Below, piece by piece: positions 1 through 6,528 of a stretch of DNA of 7,310 nt. The translations under genes were made by a program, and so were the position numbers. Origin of the DNA: Rhodospirillales bacterium (GTDB taxonomy: Bacteria; Pseudomonadota; Alphaproteobacteria; Acetobacterales; Acetobacteraceae); NCBI GenBank assembly GCA_015654825.1, contig JAATGE010000076.1, positions 1 through 7,310 of the forward strand. The letters run 5' to 3'. Each line of letters begins with the position of its first letter. Position 1 is the first letter of the stretch. The notes under the pieces were generated by a model. That model worked only from the letters and a program-made list of their open reading frames with translations, made no database searches and had not been told where the DNA came from.

Positions 1-2027
1 CCAACGCAACGATCACCGATGCGGTTCTCGGCGACCTGCAGACGCTGGGCGCGGTCGCCGCCATCGGCGTCAACCTGACGGTGCGTGACACGGCGGCCAA
101 CATCTACGCCAACGCGGTGGCGCAGGCGAACGGCCAGAGTGTCACGCCGGTCGCCTGGCAGCTTTCCGCGAGCGCCACGCTGTCGGAAGCCAACGCGGTG
201 CTGCTCGGCACGCTGGCGCATTTCTCCGCCGGCGTATACACGCTGACCCTGAACATCGTTGCTGACACGACCATTTCGGTCGCCGACGCCAATGCGCTCG
301 GCAATCTCGGCAGCACATTGCGGCTGCCGGGGGGCTACCATCTTCTGGTCGCGGGCAGCGTCGCGCAGCTGGCGGCGCTCAGCCTCAATGCGCTCGCGGT
401 CGTCGTGCCGCATCTGTCCGACAGTTTCGCCGACATCAATGCGCTCAGCGTCGGTTCGCAGTTGCTGACCGGCACGGTGACGATCACCGACGCGACCAGC
501 ATCACCGCCTCGCAGGCCGCGCATTTCCTTGGCCTGGTGAACGGCGGCAGCGGCCCCGGCATCAACCCGGCGAACCTCAATTTCTCCGGCCATATCGAAA
601 GCGTCGTCGACTCGGTCGGCGCATTGCAGGCCTTGACGTTGGGCAGCGCGTGGACCGGCACTGCGGGCCTGCATGCCGCCTTCCAGCTCAGCGCGGCCGA
701 TACGGTGGCGAACCTGATCAACGGCGCCAGCACCAGCTTCCTGGCCGGCCTGCACGCCACCTCGCTGCTGGCGAACGACACCGCCGGTGCCGCCGCCGCC
801 GAGACGCTGGCGACGATCGCGACACAGATCCATTTCGGCCTCGGCGGCCACACCCTGACGATCAGCGACACCGCGGCCAACCTGCTGAACAGCGCCAACG
901 CGGACGGCATCGCGCTGGCCACCACGCTGACCCTGGCGGGCGCCGACATGGTCGGTGCCGCGGACGCGGAAATGCTGCTGACCACCGGCAATTTCGTGCT
1001 GAACACGGAACTGACGATTTCCGACAACTCGGCCAACCTGCTCGACGGCGTGCTGGCGACGGTAATTTCCGGCAGCGCGTACGCCTCGCACATCCAGGTT
1101 CAGCTGGCGGGCGCCGAAACGCTGGACGCGCAGACGGCGGAGACGCTGGTGTCGCTGCCGGGCTTCAATGACTCGAACGATCTCTCGATCGCCGACAGCT
1201 CCTCCTACCTGCTCGACAGCGCCAACCTCACCGCCGAAAACATGGCGGCCAGCGTCACCCTGGCCGGCGACGAAACGGTTTCCGCCCACACCGTTCTGCG
1301 GCTGTCGGAAGTGCCGCATTTCAACGCCAGCGGCGGCATGCTGACATTGGCAGGCAACGATTTCGCCGATGCCGCGACCTTGAAAGCGGTGGCGGACATG
1401 GGCAGCCAATTCTCCACCGGCGGCCATTCCATTACACTGACGCAGGATGCCCTGGACCTGACGCCGACCGAGTTCGCCGCGCTGCAGAGCGACGGCATCG
1501 TGGCGAACGGCCATCTGGTTTCCGCCGGCCTGGTATCGACATCGTTGACCGACTTCAGCGACATCATGGCGCTGACCGCGACCGGTGTCGCCGGCGCCAC
1601 GGTGCACGTCTACGACGAGTCCGGCGCGCAGATTTCCAGCACCCTGGAAGGCCAGGCCGGCTTTACGGTCACTGCTTCGGATCTTGGCGGCGGCTTCGCC
1701 TTCTCGGTCACCGAAGTGGTGAACGGAACGGAATCCGCCCCCGTCGTGGTGCTGGAAGGCGGCGTGCTGGAAAACGCGGTCACCGCGGCACACGCGGCGT
1801 TCGCATCGAGTGGCGCAATCCAGGTCGGCGCCGGCGAATTCCTCGATCTCTATACGGCCGGCAGCGTGCCCGTGCTGACCGCGCCGGCCTTGGTCTACGA
1901 CCCCGGTGCGCACACGCTCTCGCTTGATATTCCGGGACATGCTCCGGTCACGCTGATTACGCTGGGGGCCGGAACGCACCCGGCCAGCCTCGACGTCTCG
2001 GAAGTTCTGGTGAAACATCATGGATAA
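1..2027 (+). CDS. Large repeat-containing protein, probable type I secretion substrate (5' partial)
   Basis: The reading frame is open from base 3 with no start codon of its own, so this is the C-terminal 674 residues of a longer protein; the GTG at 81 lies inside a repeat and is not a start. The chain is rich in Ala, Leu, Thr, Ser and Asp, has no Cys, and consists of degenerate units in which a strand-like LTISD segment is followed by a helix-like TAANLL segment (clearest at residues 285-446). Residues about 515-585 look like an Ig-like beta domain (VAGATVHVYDESG). The last 45 residues (VYDPGAHTLSLDIPGH, then SEVLV) resemble the C-terminal secretion-signal region of RTX and VCBS proteins. 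No Ca-binding GGxGxD nonapeptides are visible. Its position 72 bp upstream of a PrtD/PrtE-type pair suggests it is the exported substrate, such as an adhesin or surface protein. Its exact function cannot be told; an enzymatic domain could lie upstream. Confidence 0.8.
   Translation, partial: NATITDAVLGDLQTLGAVAAIGVNLTVRDTAANIYANAVAQANGQSVTPVAWQLSASATLSEANAVLLGTLAHFSAGVYTLTLNIVADTTISVADANALGNLGSTLRLPGGYHLLVAGSVAQLAALSLNALAVVVPHLSDSFADINALSVGSQLLTGTVTITDATSITASQAAHFLGLVNGGSGPGINPANLNFSGHIESVVDSVGALQALTLGSAWTGTAGLHAAFQLSAADTVANLINGASTSFLAGLHATSLLANDTAGAAAAETLATIATQIHFGLGGHTLTISDTAANLLNSANADGIALATTLTLAGADMVGAADAEMLLTTGNFVLNTELTISDNSANLLDGVLATVISGSAYASHIQVQLAGAETLDAQTAETLVSLPGFNDSNDLSIADSSSYLLDSANLTAENMAASVTLAGDETVSAHTVLRLSEVPHFNASGGMLTLAGNDFADAATLKAVADMGSQFSTGGHSITLTQDALDLTPTEFAALQSDGIVANGHLVSAGLVSTSLTDFSDIMALTATGVAGATVHVYDESGAQISSTLEGQAGFTVTASDLGGGFAFSVTEVVNGTESAPVVVLEGGVLENAVTAAHAAFASSGAIQVGAGEFLDLYTAGSVPVLTAPALVYDPGAHTLSLDIPGHAPVTLITLGAGTHPASLDVSEVLVKHHG
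855..1340 (+). repeat. Three tandem ~52-57-residue protein repeats within the secreted protein
   Basis: Three consecutive units begin at 855 (LTISDTAANLL), 1011 (LTISDNSANLL) and 1182 (LSIADSSSYLL), with lengths of 52, 57 and 53 codons. Each has a second half beginning with a T/Q-L-A-G-A/D-E/D motif (LTLAGAD, VQLAGAE, VTLAGDE) followed by a helix-like stretch. Weaker versions occur upstream (LTVRDTAANI at 75, VTITDATSI near 477, SAADTVANLI near 694), so the array probably fills most of the protein. The units are similar in protein but well diverged in DNA, so this is an old expansion. Confidence 0.7.
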
Positions 2028-2047
2028 GGGGAAATTAGGATTCAGAA

Positions 2048-2089
2048 AGAAGTTCTCTTTCGAAAAAAAGAACCAAAAAACTGTTGTTA
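2048..2089 (+). repeat. A/T-rich hairpin element, copy A, between substrate and ABC genes
   Basis: A short imperfect hairpin (GTTCT at 2052-2056 with AGAAC at 2069-2073, plus an internal TTT/AAA pairing) is followed by CAAAAAACTGTTGTTA. The same hairpin-plus-tail arrangement occurs twice more in the window, at 5525-5560 in the same orientation and at 5476-5513 inverted. It is therefore a dispersed repeat, not just a local A/T run. It lies after the substrate stop codon and 10 bases before the ABC gene start, where it could act as an attenuator or mRNA stability element. That role is inferred from position only. Confidence 0.6.
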
Positions 2090-2099
2090 GTCAGACGGT

Positions 2100-3779
2100 A
2101 TGAAACTGTTTATTCAGATACGCCGTTTGCTGCCGGGTATCGTGGGACCGCTGGCTTGGACGGCTTTTTTTTCGTTCTTTCTTAATTTGCTATATCTCGC
2201 TGGCCCGCTCTATATGATGCAGGTCTACGACCGCGTGATGCGCAGCCAGAGCGTGCCGACCCTGCTCTGGCTTACGGCGGCGGTTGCGGTGGCCTACGCT
2301 ACACTTTCTATCCTAGATGCGGTGCGCGGGCAGATCCTTGCGGGCATTAGCGACATCGTCGAACAGCAGTTGGGCTCGGTGCTTTTGCATCAGGCGACGG
2401 CGCCGGCGGCCGCGGATCGTATACGTCCGGGTGGCGGGCTGCTGGGGCGCGACCTCGACAATGTGCGCCAGTTTGCCGCCGGTCCCGCGGCCCAGGCCTA
2501 TATCGATCTGCCCTGGGCGCCGCTCTATCTCGCGGTCATTACCATGCTGCATTGGAGCCTCGGGCTGTTCGCGCTGGGGGCGGCCGGCGTGATGATGTCT
2601 CTGAGTTGGCTCTCCGAACGTGCCGCGCGTGGCCCGATGGCGCAGGCCAACCGTGTCGCCGGCCGCGCCTATCAGTTCGGCGATTCCGTAACCCGCTATG
2701 CGGACAGCGCCAGCACAATGGGCCTCGGGCCGGGCCTCACGGTGCGCTGGCAAGGTTTGCGCCGGGCGATGTTGTCGGCCCAGAACGACGCCAGCCGCCG
2801 CACCGTGCTGCTTGGCGCGGCCGCTCGGTTCGCGCGCATGTTCACGCAATCCGCCATTCTGGGATTTGGCGCCTGGCTCGCGATCAATCACGAAATCAGC
2901 GGCGGCGCGGTGTTTGCCGGCTCGCTGCTACTCGGCCGCGCGCTGGCGCCGGTGGAGGCCGTGGTCGGCAGCTGGCGGGGCACATTGGCCGCGCGCGACG
3001 CATTCGCCCGCATCGCCGAAGTCGCAACGAGTGTCCCGGAACCCACGCTGAGCCTGCCCGAGCCCGCCGGCGAAATGTCGCTGGAAAACCTGTCCTGGAC
3101 ACCGCCCGGCGCCGAGCGCCCGGCGCTGCGCAACATAACGCTGAAAATCGAGGCGGGTGCCGTACTCGCCGTCATCGGCCCCAGTGCCGCCGGCAAATCG
3201 ACGCTGGCGCGTGTGCTCGCCGGCGCGCTGCGCCCGGCCCAGGGCATCGTGCGCCTCGATGGCGCCGAACTGGCCACCTGGAACGAAACCCAGCGCGCCC
3301 GCGCTATCGGCTACCTGCCGCAGGAAGTAGCACTTTATCCCGGCAGCATCGGGGAGAACATCGCACGTTTCGGCGCCGCCACGGATGTCACCGTGGTAGC
3401 GGCCGCGCAGGCGGCTTGCGCGCACGACATGATCATGCGCCTGCCTGGCGGTTACGCAACCCCGGTCGAGGAAGCGTCCGCATTGCTCTCCGGCGGCCAG
3501 CGCCAGCGCGTAGCACTGGCCCGCGCGCTATTCTGCGACCCACCCGTACTGGTGCTGGACGAACCCAACGCCAATCTCGACGCCGAAGGCGAAGCAGCCC
3601 TGATCGCCGCGGTCATCGAAGCCCGCCGCCGCCACCGCACCGTCATCATGGTGACCCACAACGTGGCCCTCGTACGAGTAGCCGACTTCGTCGCAACGAT
3701 GGTTGGGGGGCATGTGATGAAGGTGCAGCGAACCGCCGAATTCCTCGGCAAGCCTGCGCAGATTGCAATGAGCGCGTAA
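2100..3779 (+). CDS. Type I secretion system permease/ATPase (PrtD family ABC transporter)
   Basis: This inner-membrane ABC exporter half-transporter is 559 aa, normal for PrtD-type proteins. It powers one-step export through an MFP and a TolC-like channel. Residues 12-300 form the membrane domain: an early hydrophobic segment runs into PLYMMQVYDRV, and the typical RDLDNVRQF and DLPWAPLYLAVI segments follow. The ATPase domain has Walker A GPSAAGKST (360-368, catalytic Lys366), Q-loop Q408, signature LSGGQRQR (463-470), Walker B LVLDEPN with D487/E488, and H-loop H520. There is no N-terminal C39 peptidase or peptidase-like domain, so the cargo is not processed at a double-glycine site. The ATG at 2100 is chosen because it sits just before the first membrane segment, as in the family; upstream there is only a weak GACGG, so initiation may be poor. 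The first ~130 bases are more A/T-rich than the rest. The HlyD-family partner follows, and the likely substrate precedes it. Confidence 0.95.
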   Translation: MKLFIQIRRLLPGIVGPLAWTAFFSFFLNLLYLAGPLYMMQVYDRVMRSQSVPTLLWLTAAVAVAYATLSILDAVRGQILAGISDIVEQQLGSVLLHQATAPAAADRIRPGGGLLGRDLDNVRQFAAGPAAQAYIDLPWAPLYLAVITMLHWSLGLFALGAAGVMMSLSWLSERAARGPMAQANRVAGRAYQFGDSVTRYADSASTMGLGPGLTVRWQGLRRAMLSAQNDASRRTVLLGAAARFARMFTQSAILGFGAWLAINHEISGGAVFAGSLLLGRALAPVEAVVGSWRGTLAARDAFARIAEVATSVPEPTLSLPEPAGEMSLENLSWTPPGAERPALRNITLKIEAGAVLAVIGPSAAGKSTLARVLAGALRPAQGIVRLDGAELATWNETQRARAIGYLPQEVALYPGSIGENIARFGAATDVTVVAAAQAACAHDMIMRLPGGYATPVEEASALLSGGQRQRVALARALFCDPPVLVLDEPNANLDAEGEAALIAAVIEARRRHRTVIMVTHNVALVRVADFVATMVGGHVMKVQRTAEFLGKPAQIAMSA

Positions 3780-3825
3780 CGGGATCATCCGGAGGCCGGC
3801 GGCGTCGGGTGAGGAAAAAATTTAA

Positions 3826-3993
3826 CACCAAGCACACCAAGCACACCAAGATCACCAAGAAGAATAAGATAATTATATATATTCGATGGTCGGACTGAAC
3901 TGCTGCCAGCAGCCTCTCGCAAGTGCAGCCAGCCGGCGAAGCCAATCGGACATTTGCCACCGAGTCCTTGGTGCTTTTGGTGATCGTGGTGTT
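3826..3993. repeat. Inverted pair of 9-bp-period CACCAAG arrays
   Basis: The left arm has four exact CACCAAG copies at 3826, 3835, 3844 and 3853, all spaced 9 bp apart. The right arm has the reverse complement CTTGGTG at 3967, then TTTGGTG at 3976 and CGTGGTG at 3985, again at 9-bp spacing, each of the last two with one mismatch. The arms are separated by about 107 bp containing a very A/T-rich patch (about 3862-3883) and a small perfect hairpin (GCTGC-CA-GCAGC, 3902-3913). The arrangement is a long imperfect stem or non-coding element inserted between the ABC and MFP genes. No good open frame lies inside it. Its function is unknown. Confidence 0.7.
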
Positions 3994-4053
3994 TGAATCT
4001 TGCTAACCGGAGCGTTCTGCCATTGGCGCAGACTCCCCCACTGTGTTTCCCAA

Positions 4054-4060
4054 ACGGAGG
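4054..4060 (+). promoter_or_regulatory. Strong ribosome binding site of the MFP gene
   Basis: ACGGAGG lies 7 bases before the ATG at 4068. It is the best Shine-Dalgarno on the + strand of this window and decides the start against a TTG 75 bases upstream at 3993. That TTG is the last codon-start overlapping the right arm of the CACCAAG repeat. Confidence 0.8.
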
Positions 4061-4067
4061 CTTAAAA

Positions 4068-5336
4068 ATGCAGACCGCCATCAGATCCGGATTGCTCACG
4101 CTCCTGGTTTCGTTCGGCGGCCTAGGCTCCTGGGCCGCGCTGGCGCCGCTCGATGGCGCCGTCGTCGGCAGCGGCACGCTGGTCGTGCATGGCAATCGCA
4201 AAACAGTGCAGCACCGCGAAGGCGGCATTGTGGAAAGCCTGGCGGTCGCCGAGGGCGACCACGTCCTCCAGGGCCAGGTGCTGATCCGCCTCGACGGCAC
4301 CCAGGCAAAAGCCAATCTGGCGGTGCACGATGCGGCACTCGCCGGCGATCTGGCATTGACCGCGCGCGACCTCGCCGAAATCGCCGGCGCCGATCACATC
4401 GATTTTCCAACGACATTGCTGTCCTCGGATATCGCGAGCGCCGCCGTCATGGGCCGCGAAACCACCGTGTTCCGCAACCATCGCGCGCTGCTGCACGAGC
4501 AGCTGGCGGTCATCGACCAGCGCATCGTGCAGGCGCATCGCCAGGCAGAAGGTTCACAGGCGCAATATCAGGCAGCCATTCACGGCCTCGGCCTTGCCGC
4601 GCAGGAACTGCAAGCGTTCACGATCCTGACGCAAAGCGGCCTGGCGTCGCGCACCCACGTGCTGGAACTGGGGCGCGGTGTCGACCAGCTGCGTGGCGAC
4701 GTTGGCCAGTTGCAGTCCGACATCGCCCGCCACACCGCGGAGGCGGCCGAGCTCGACGCCGAGAAACTCCGCCTGCAGGCCGCCGCCCAGGCCGATGCGA
4801 CGCACGAACTTCGCGAAGCCCAGCTGCGTGTCAACGACGTGCTGCCGCGCATCGCGGCCGATCACGACATGCTCAATCGTCTCGACATCCGCGCACCCGC
4901 CAGCGGCGAGGTCGTCGATCAAACGGTGTTCACGAAGGGCGGTGTCATCGAACCCGGCAAACCGATCCTGGACATCGTACCGGCGCATCAAACCATGATT
5001 GCCGAAGCCGAAATTCGTCCGGAGGATATCGAGAACCTGCATATCGGTCAGCACGCCCGCGTCGTCGCCACCGGCTTCAACCCGCGCCAGACCCAGGCGC
5101 TGGAAGGTCGCGTGGACATTATTTCCGCCGACCGCATCACCGATCCGCGCTCCGGCCGCTCATTCTACAAGGTGCAGGTCACGCTGCTGTCGGATCAGGA
5201 GAACGGCAAACTGCTGCAGCGGCTCGGCCCAGGCATGCCAATAGAGGTGATCATACCGGTAAAGGCCAGAACCGCCCTGGATTATTTGCTGGAGCCCCTA
5301 CGCAGCAGTTTGCGCCACACCGGAAACGAAGTGTAG
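4068..5336 (+). CDS. Type I secretion membrane fusion protein (HlyD/PrtE family periplasmic adaptor)
   Basis: This adaptor of 422 aa bridges the inner-membrane ABC exporter to an outer-membrane TolC-like channel. One N-terminal membrane anchor spans about residues 8-26 (LLTLLVSFGGLGSWAAL) and is followed by the family-typical APLDGAVVGSGTL. The first half of the lipoyl-like domain follows (VQHREGGIVESLAV, about 47-60). Residues about 100-265 are Ala/Gln/Glu/Leu-rich and predicted to be the long alpha-helical hairpin. The second lipoyl half starts at 272 (LDIRAPASGEVVD), then comes the beta-barrel domain, and the protein ends with the typical GMPIEVIIPVKARTALDYLL. The start is set by a strong ribosome binding site and by the anchor position. 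It follows the ABC gene after 288 bp, whereas such pairs are usually nearly contiguous; a repeat element fills the gap. No outer-membrane partner gene follows, so a TolC homologue encoded elsewhere is presumably used. Confidence 0.94.
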   Translation: MQTAIRSGLLTLLVSFGGLGSWAALAPLDGAVVGSGTLVVHGNRKTVQHREGGIVESLAVAEGDHVLQGQVLIRLDGTQAKANLAVHDAALAGDLALTARDLAEIAGADHIDFPTTLLSSDIASAAVMGRETTVFRNHRALLHEQLAVIDQRIVQAHRQAEGSQAQYQAAIHGLGLAAQELQAFTILTQSGLASRTHVLELGRGVDQLRGDVGQLQSDIARHTAEAAELDAEKLRLQAAAQADATHELREAQLRVNDVLPRIAADHDMLNRLDIRAPASGEVVDQTVFTKGGVIEPGKPILDIVPAHQTMIAEAEIRPEDIENLHIGQHARVVATGFNPRQTQALEGRVDIISADRITDPRSGRSFYKVQVTLLSDQENGKLLQRLGPGMPIEVIIPVKARTALDYLLEPLRSSLRHTGNEV

Positions 5337-5368
5337 GGTGTGTTGGGGGTCTGGGTCTCAGGCCCCAT

Positions 5369-5382
5369 CGTGCGAAAGCACG
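5369..5382. other. Small GNRA-tetraloop hairpin after the MFP gene
   Basis: CGTGC-GAAA-GCACG forms a perfect 5-bp stem closed by a GAAA loop, 32 bases after the MFP stop. No T-run follows, so it is not a standard intrinsic terminator. It could be an mRNA 3'-end structure or part of an intergenic repeat. Confidence 0.4.
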
Positions 5383-5475
5383 CTGCGCGTGACGGGTCCA
5401 GGGAGGGGAATCGCATTTGGAATTTTCTTGGGATGACATTCGCGTCGGACGCTTCAACCCGAAACGAAAGCCAAA

Positions 5476-5560
5476 TTAACAAAATTTTTTTGGTTCTTTT
5501 TTACAAAAAGAACAAGAAAAAGCACTTCTTTTTGAAAAAAGAAGCAAAAACTTTTGTTAA
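5476..5560. repeat. 85-bp A/T-rich palindrome: two inverted copies of the hairpin element; possible bidirectional terminator
   Basis: The left arm (5476-5513) begins TTAACAAAA and the right arm (5525-5560) ends CTTTTGTTAA; the two are nearly perfect reverse complements across an 11-bp spacer. Each arm also contains its own hairpin: GTTCTTTTT-TAC-AAAAAGAAC at 5493-5513 and CTTCTTTTT-GA-AAAAAGAAG at 5525-5544. Both arms match the single copy at 2048-2089. The palindrome lies between two convergent genes, with T-runs on each side, so it could end transcription from both directions. The stems are A/T-rich, however, and this is unlike a classical intrinsic terminator. Confidence 0.7.
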
Positions 5561-5629
5561 TTGTTCCTTTTTCGCCGACTTCAGTTGGAGCGGGCGGCGG
5601 CGGTTTTCAAACGCGATTGCCCCGCGGGT

Positions 5630-5646
5630 CCAGGGCAGAGCCCTGG
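5630..5646. repeat. G/C hairpin near the 3' end of the PEP-CTERM gene
   Basis: CCAGGGC-AGA-GCCCTGG is a perfect 7-bp stem with a 3-base loop, 30 bases downstream of the convergent minus-strand gene. It has no following T-run on either strand. The flanking GGGTCCAGGG (5626-5635) also occurs at 5394-5403, so this is probably part of a dispersed intergenic repeat. It may protect or end the minus-strand transcript. Confidence 0.5.
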
Positions 5647-5676
5647 CCTTTCTAATGTGCTAATCTACACCGACTG

Positions 5677-6273
5677 CTACGCCGCCCTGCGACCCCGAGC
5701 AAGGACCAGCAAGCCGCTCAGCCCGATGCCAAGGATCGCCAACGTACTGGGCTCGGGCACCAAACTGGTCGCGGTCCCTTCGAAGCCCGGGTTTGTTCCG
5801 CTATCATTATTGTAGAAGTTTCCACCCCCATCATAGACGGATTGTGCGCTGGAGAACAACACCCAATCGATCGACGTGGGCGCCTTGGCGCTGGTATCCA
5901 GTACCTCGAAACCGGAAAGAGTGCGTCCCGGGAAGATCGCTTCGTCGGGTGGTCCGCCGTTGACAAAAACCCCAGACGCTATCCAAGCCGTGTTGTACGT
6001 TGCATCGGCGGCGCCAGCAAAGCTGTACGGCGCATTCCCGGCATCAACCCAGCCGCCGGCGGGGCTGCCGGTGATTGCGTCGTTTGGCTGGACAATGAAG
6101 TAGTAGATGCCCTGGCCGGGAAACCCGGTCATGTTGTTGGTGACGCTGAAATCGAGCGTCCAGTCGCCGCTGGAGCCGGATACCGTATACGTCACCGACA
6201 CGGGCGCGGCCGATACCTCGCCCGCGAAGGCTCCCGACAACGCGAGAGCCGCAGCCATCCACTTCATACGCAT
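5677..6273 (-). CDS. Secreted PEP-CTERM sorting domain protein, function unknown
   Basis: The 198-aa protein has a clear Sec signal peptide (MRMKWMAAALALSGAFA, likely cut after VSA near residue 24). The middle domain is rich in Gly, Ser, Asn and Asp (SVTYTVSGSSGDWTLDFSV onward), is probably a beta-sandwich, and lacks Cys. Its C-terminus is a textbook PEP-CTERM signal: VPEPST at 172-177, a hydrophobic helix LAILGIGLSGLLVLA, then RGRRAA. Such proteins are recognised by an exosortase, cleaved near the PEP motif, and usually end up in exopolysaccharide or at the surface; no exosortase is in the window. The ATG at 6273 is chosen because it begins the signal peptide and has GGGGG 8 bases upstream. 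A longer frame to 6360 adds 29 residues that do not resemble a leader. The middle domain is not assigned to a named family. The gene is convergent with the secretion genes, so it is not part of that operon. Confidence 0.88.
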   Translation of the reverse strand: MRMKWMAAALALSGAFAGEVSAAPVSVTYTVSGSSGDWTLDFSVTNNMTGFPGQGIYYFIVQPNDAITGSPAGGWVDAGNAPYSFAGAADATYNTAWIASGVFVNGGPPDEAIFPGRTLSGFEVLDTSAKAPTSIDWVLFSSAQSVYDGGGNFYNNDSGTNPGFEGTATSLVPEPSTLAILGIGLSGLLVLARGRRAA

Positions 6274-6528
6274 AATTCGTACCCCCGGAATGCTTACGGG
6301 TTCGGCTACAATCCACCCGCAGGAAATTGAAACAACCGGGCGGACTGTCGCCAACGGCACGCCGGATTGTCAAGCGACACAGGCGCGCCGCGCAGCGGAT
6401 CGCGACTCTTGATACAATATGCCCGAATTGAGGCGCGTTCCGACCGCAATGGCACCCGTCACGCGGCCGACACCTGCTACCACCGCGTGTCCTTCCGCCG
6501 CAGCGCGCGGGGCCGAGGCGCCGCGATT
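6274..6528. other. 255-bp intergenic region between the PEP-CTERM start and the msrA stop
   Basis: This region contains the leader of the PEP-CTERM gene and the 3' flank of msrA. A TACAAT at 6414-6419 directly precedes a + strand ATG at 6420, but the ~47-codon frame that follows has no ribosome binding site and runs into msrA antisense. I see no RNA gene, and G/C-rich stretches near 6495-6525 do not form a clear terminator. Confidence 0.45.
6326..6354 (-). promoter_or_regulatory. Possible sigma-70-like promoter of the PEP-CTERM gene
   Basis: On the minus strand TTGGCG (6354-6349), a 17-base spacer and TTCAAT (6331-6326) each match the consensus at 4 of 6 positions, about 50 bases before the ATG. 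Matches this weak arise by chance, so this is only a candidate. Confidence 0.2.

Larger units (their letters stand above)
5337..5676. other. 340-bp convergent intergenic region without a gene
   Basis: This region lies between the MFP stop and the stop of the minus-strand PEP-CTERM gene. It holds the GNRA hairpin, the A/T palindrome, the G/C hairpin and two GGGTCCAGGG direct repeats. Open frames crossing it have low-complexity Lys/Phe-rich translations caused by the A/T tracts and no credible start, so I call no gene. Confidence 0.6.

Noticed and set aside
335..1093. Long antisense open frame opposite the repeat protein (252 codons)
   Set aside because: It is a GC-rich shadow of a well-supported coding frame; its Ala/Ser/Val/Pro-rich translation shows no domain and it lacks a ribosome binding site.
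3826..3859. CRISPR-like array
   Set aside because: The spacing is 9 bp with 2-base variable positions, far too short for repeat-spacer units, and there are no cas genes.
2552..3898. 448-codon + strand frame overlapping the ABC gene
   Set aside because: The translation is Arg/Pro/Gly-rich and unstructured, typical of a +1 shadow, while the other frame carries all the ABC motifs.
3993..4067. Upstream TTG start extending the MFP by 25 residues
   Set aside because: The extension begins inside a repeat arm, has no ribosome binding site, and precedes a much better ATG with ACGGAGG.
4043..5392. 449-codon + strand frame overlapping the MFP gene
   Set aside because: It has the same Arg-rich shadow character; the HlyD-family features are all in the 4068 frame.
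5340..5663. 107-codon + strand frame in the convergent gap
   Set aside because: Its Lys/Phe-rich translation comes from the A/T palindrome, with no homology signs and no convincing start.
6274..6360. Longer start of the PEP-CTERM protein
   Set aside because: The extra 29 residues come before a complete signal peptide and would bury it; the ATG at 6273 has a purine-rich site upstream.
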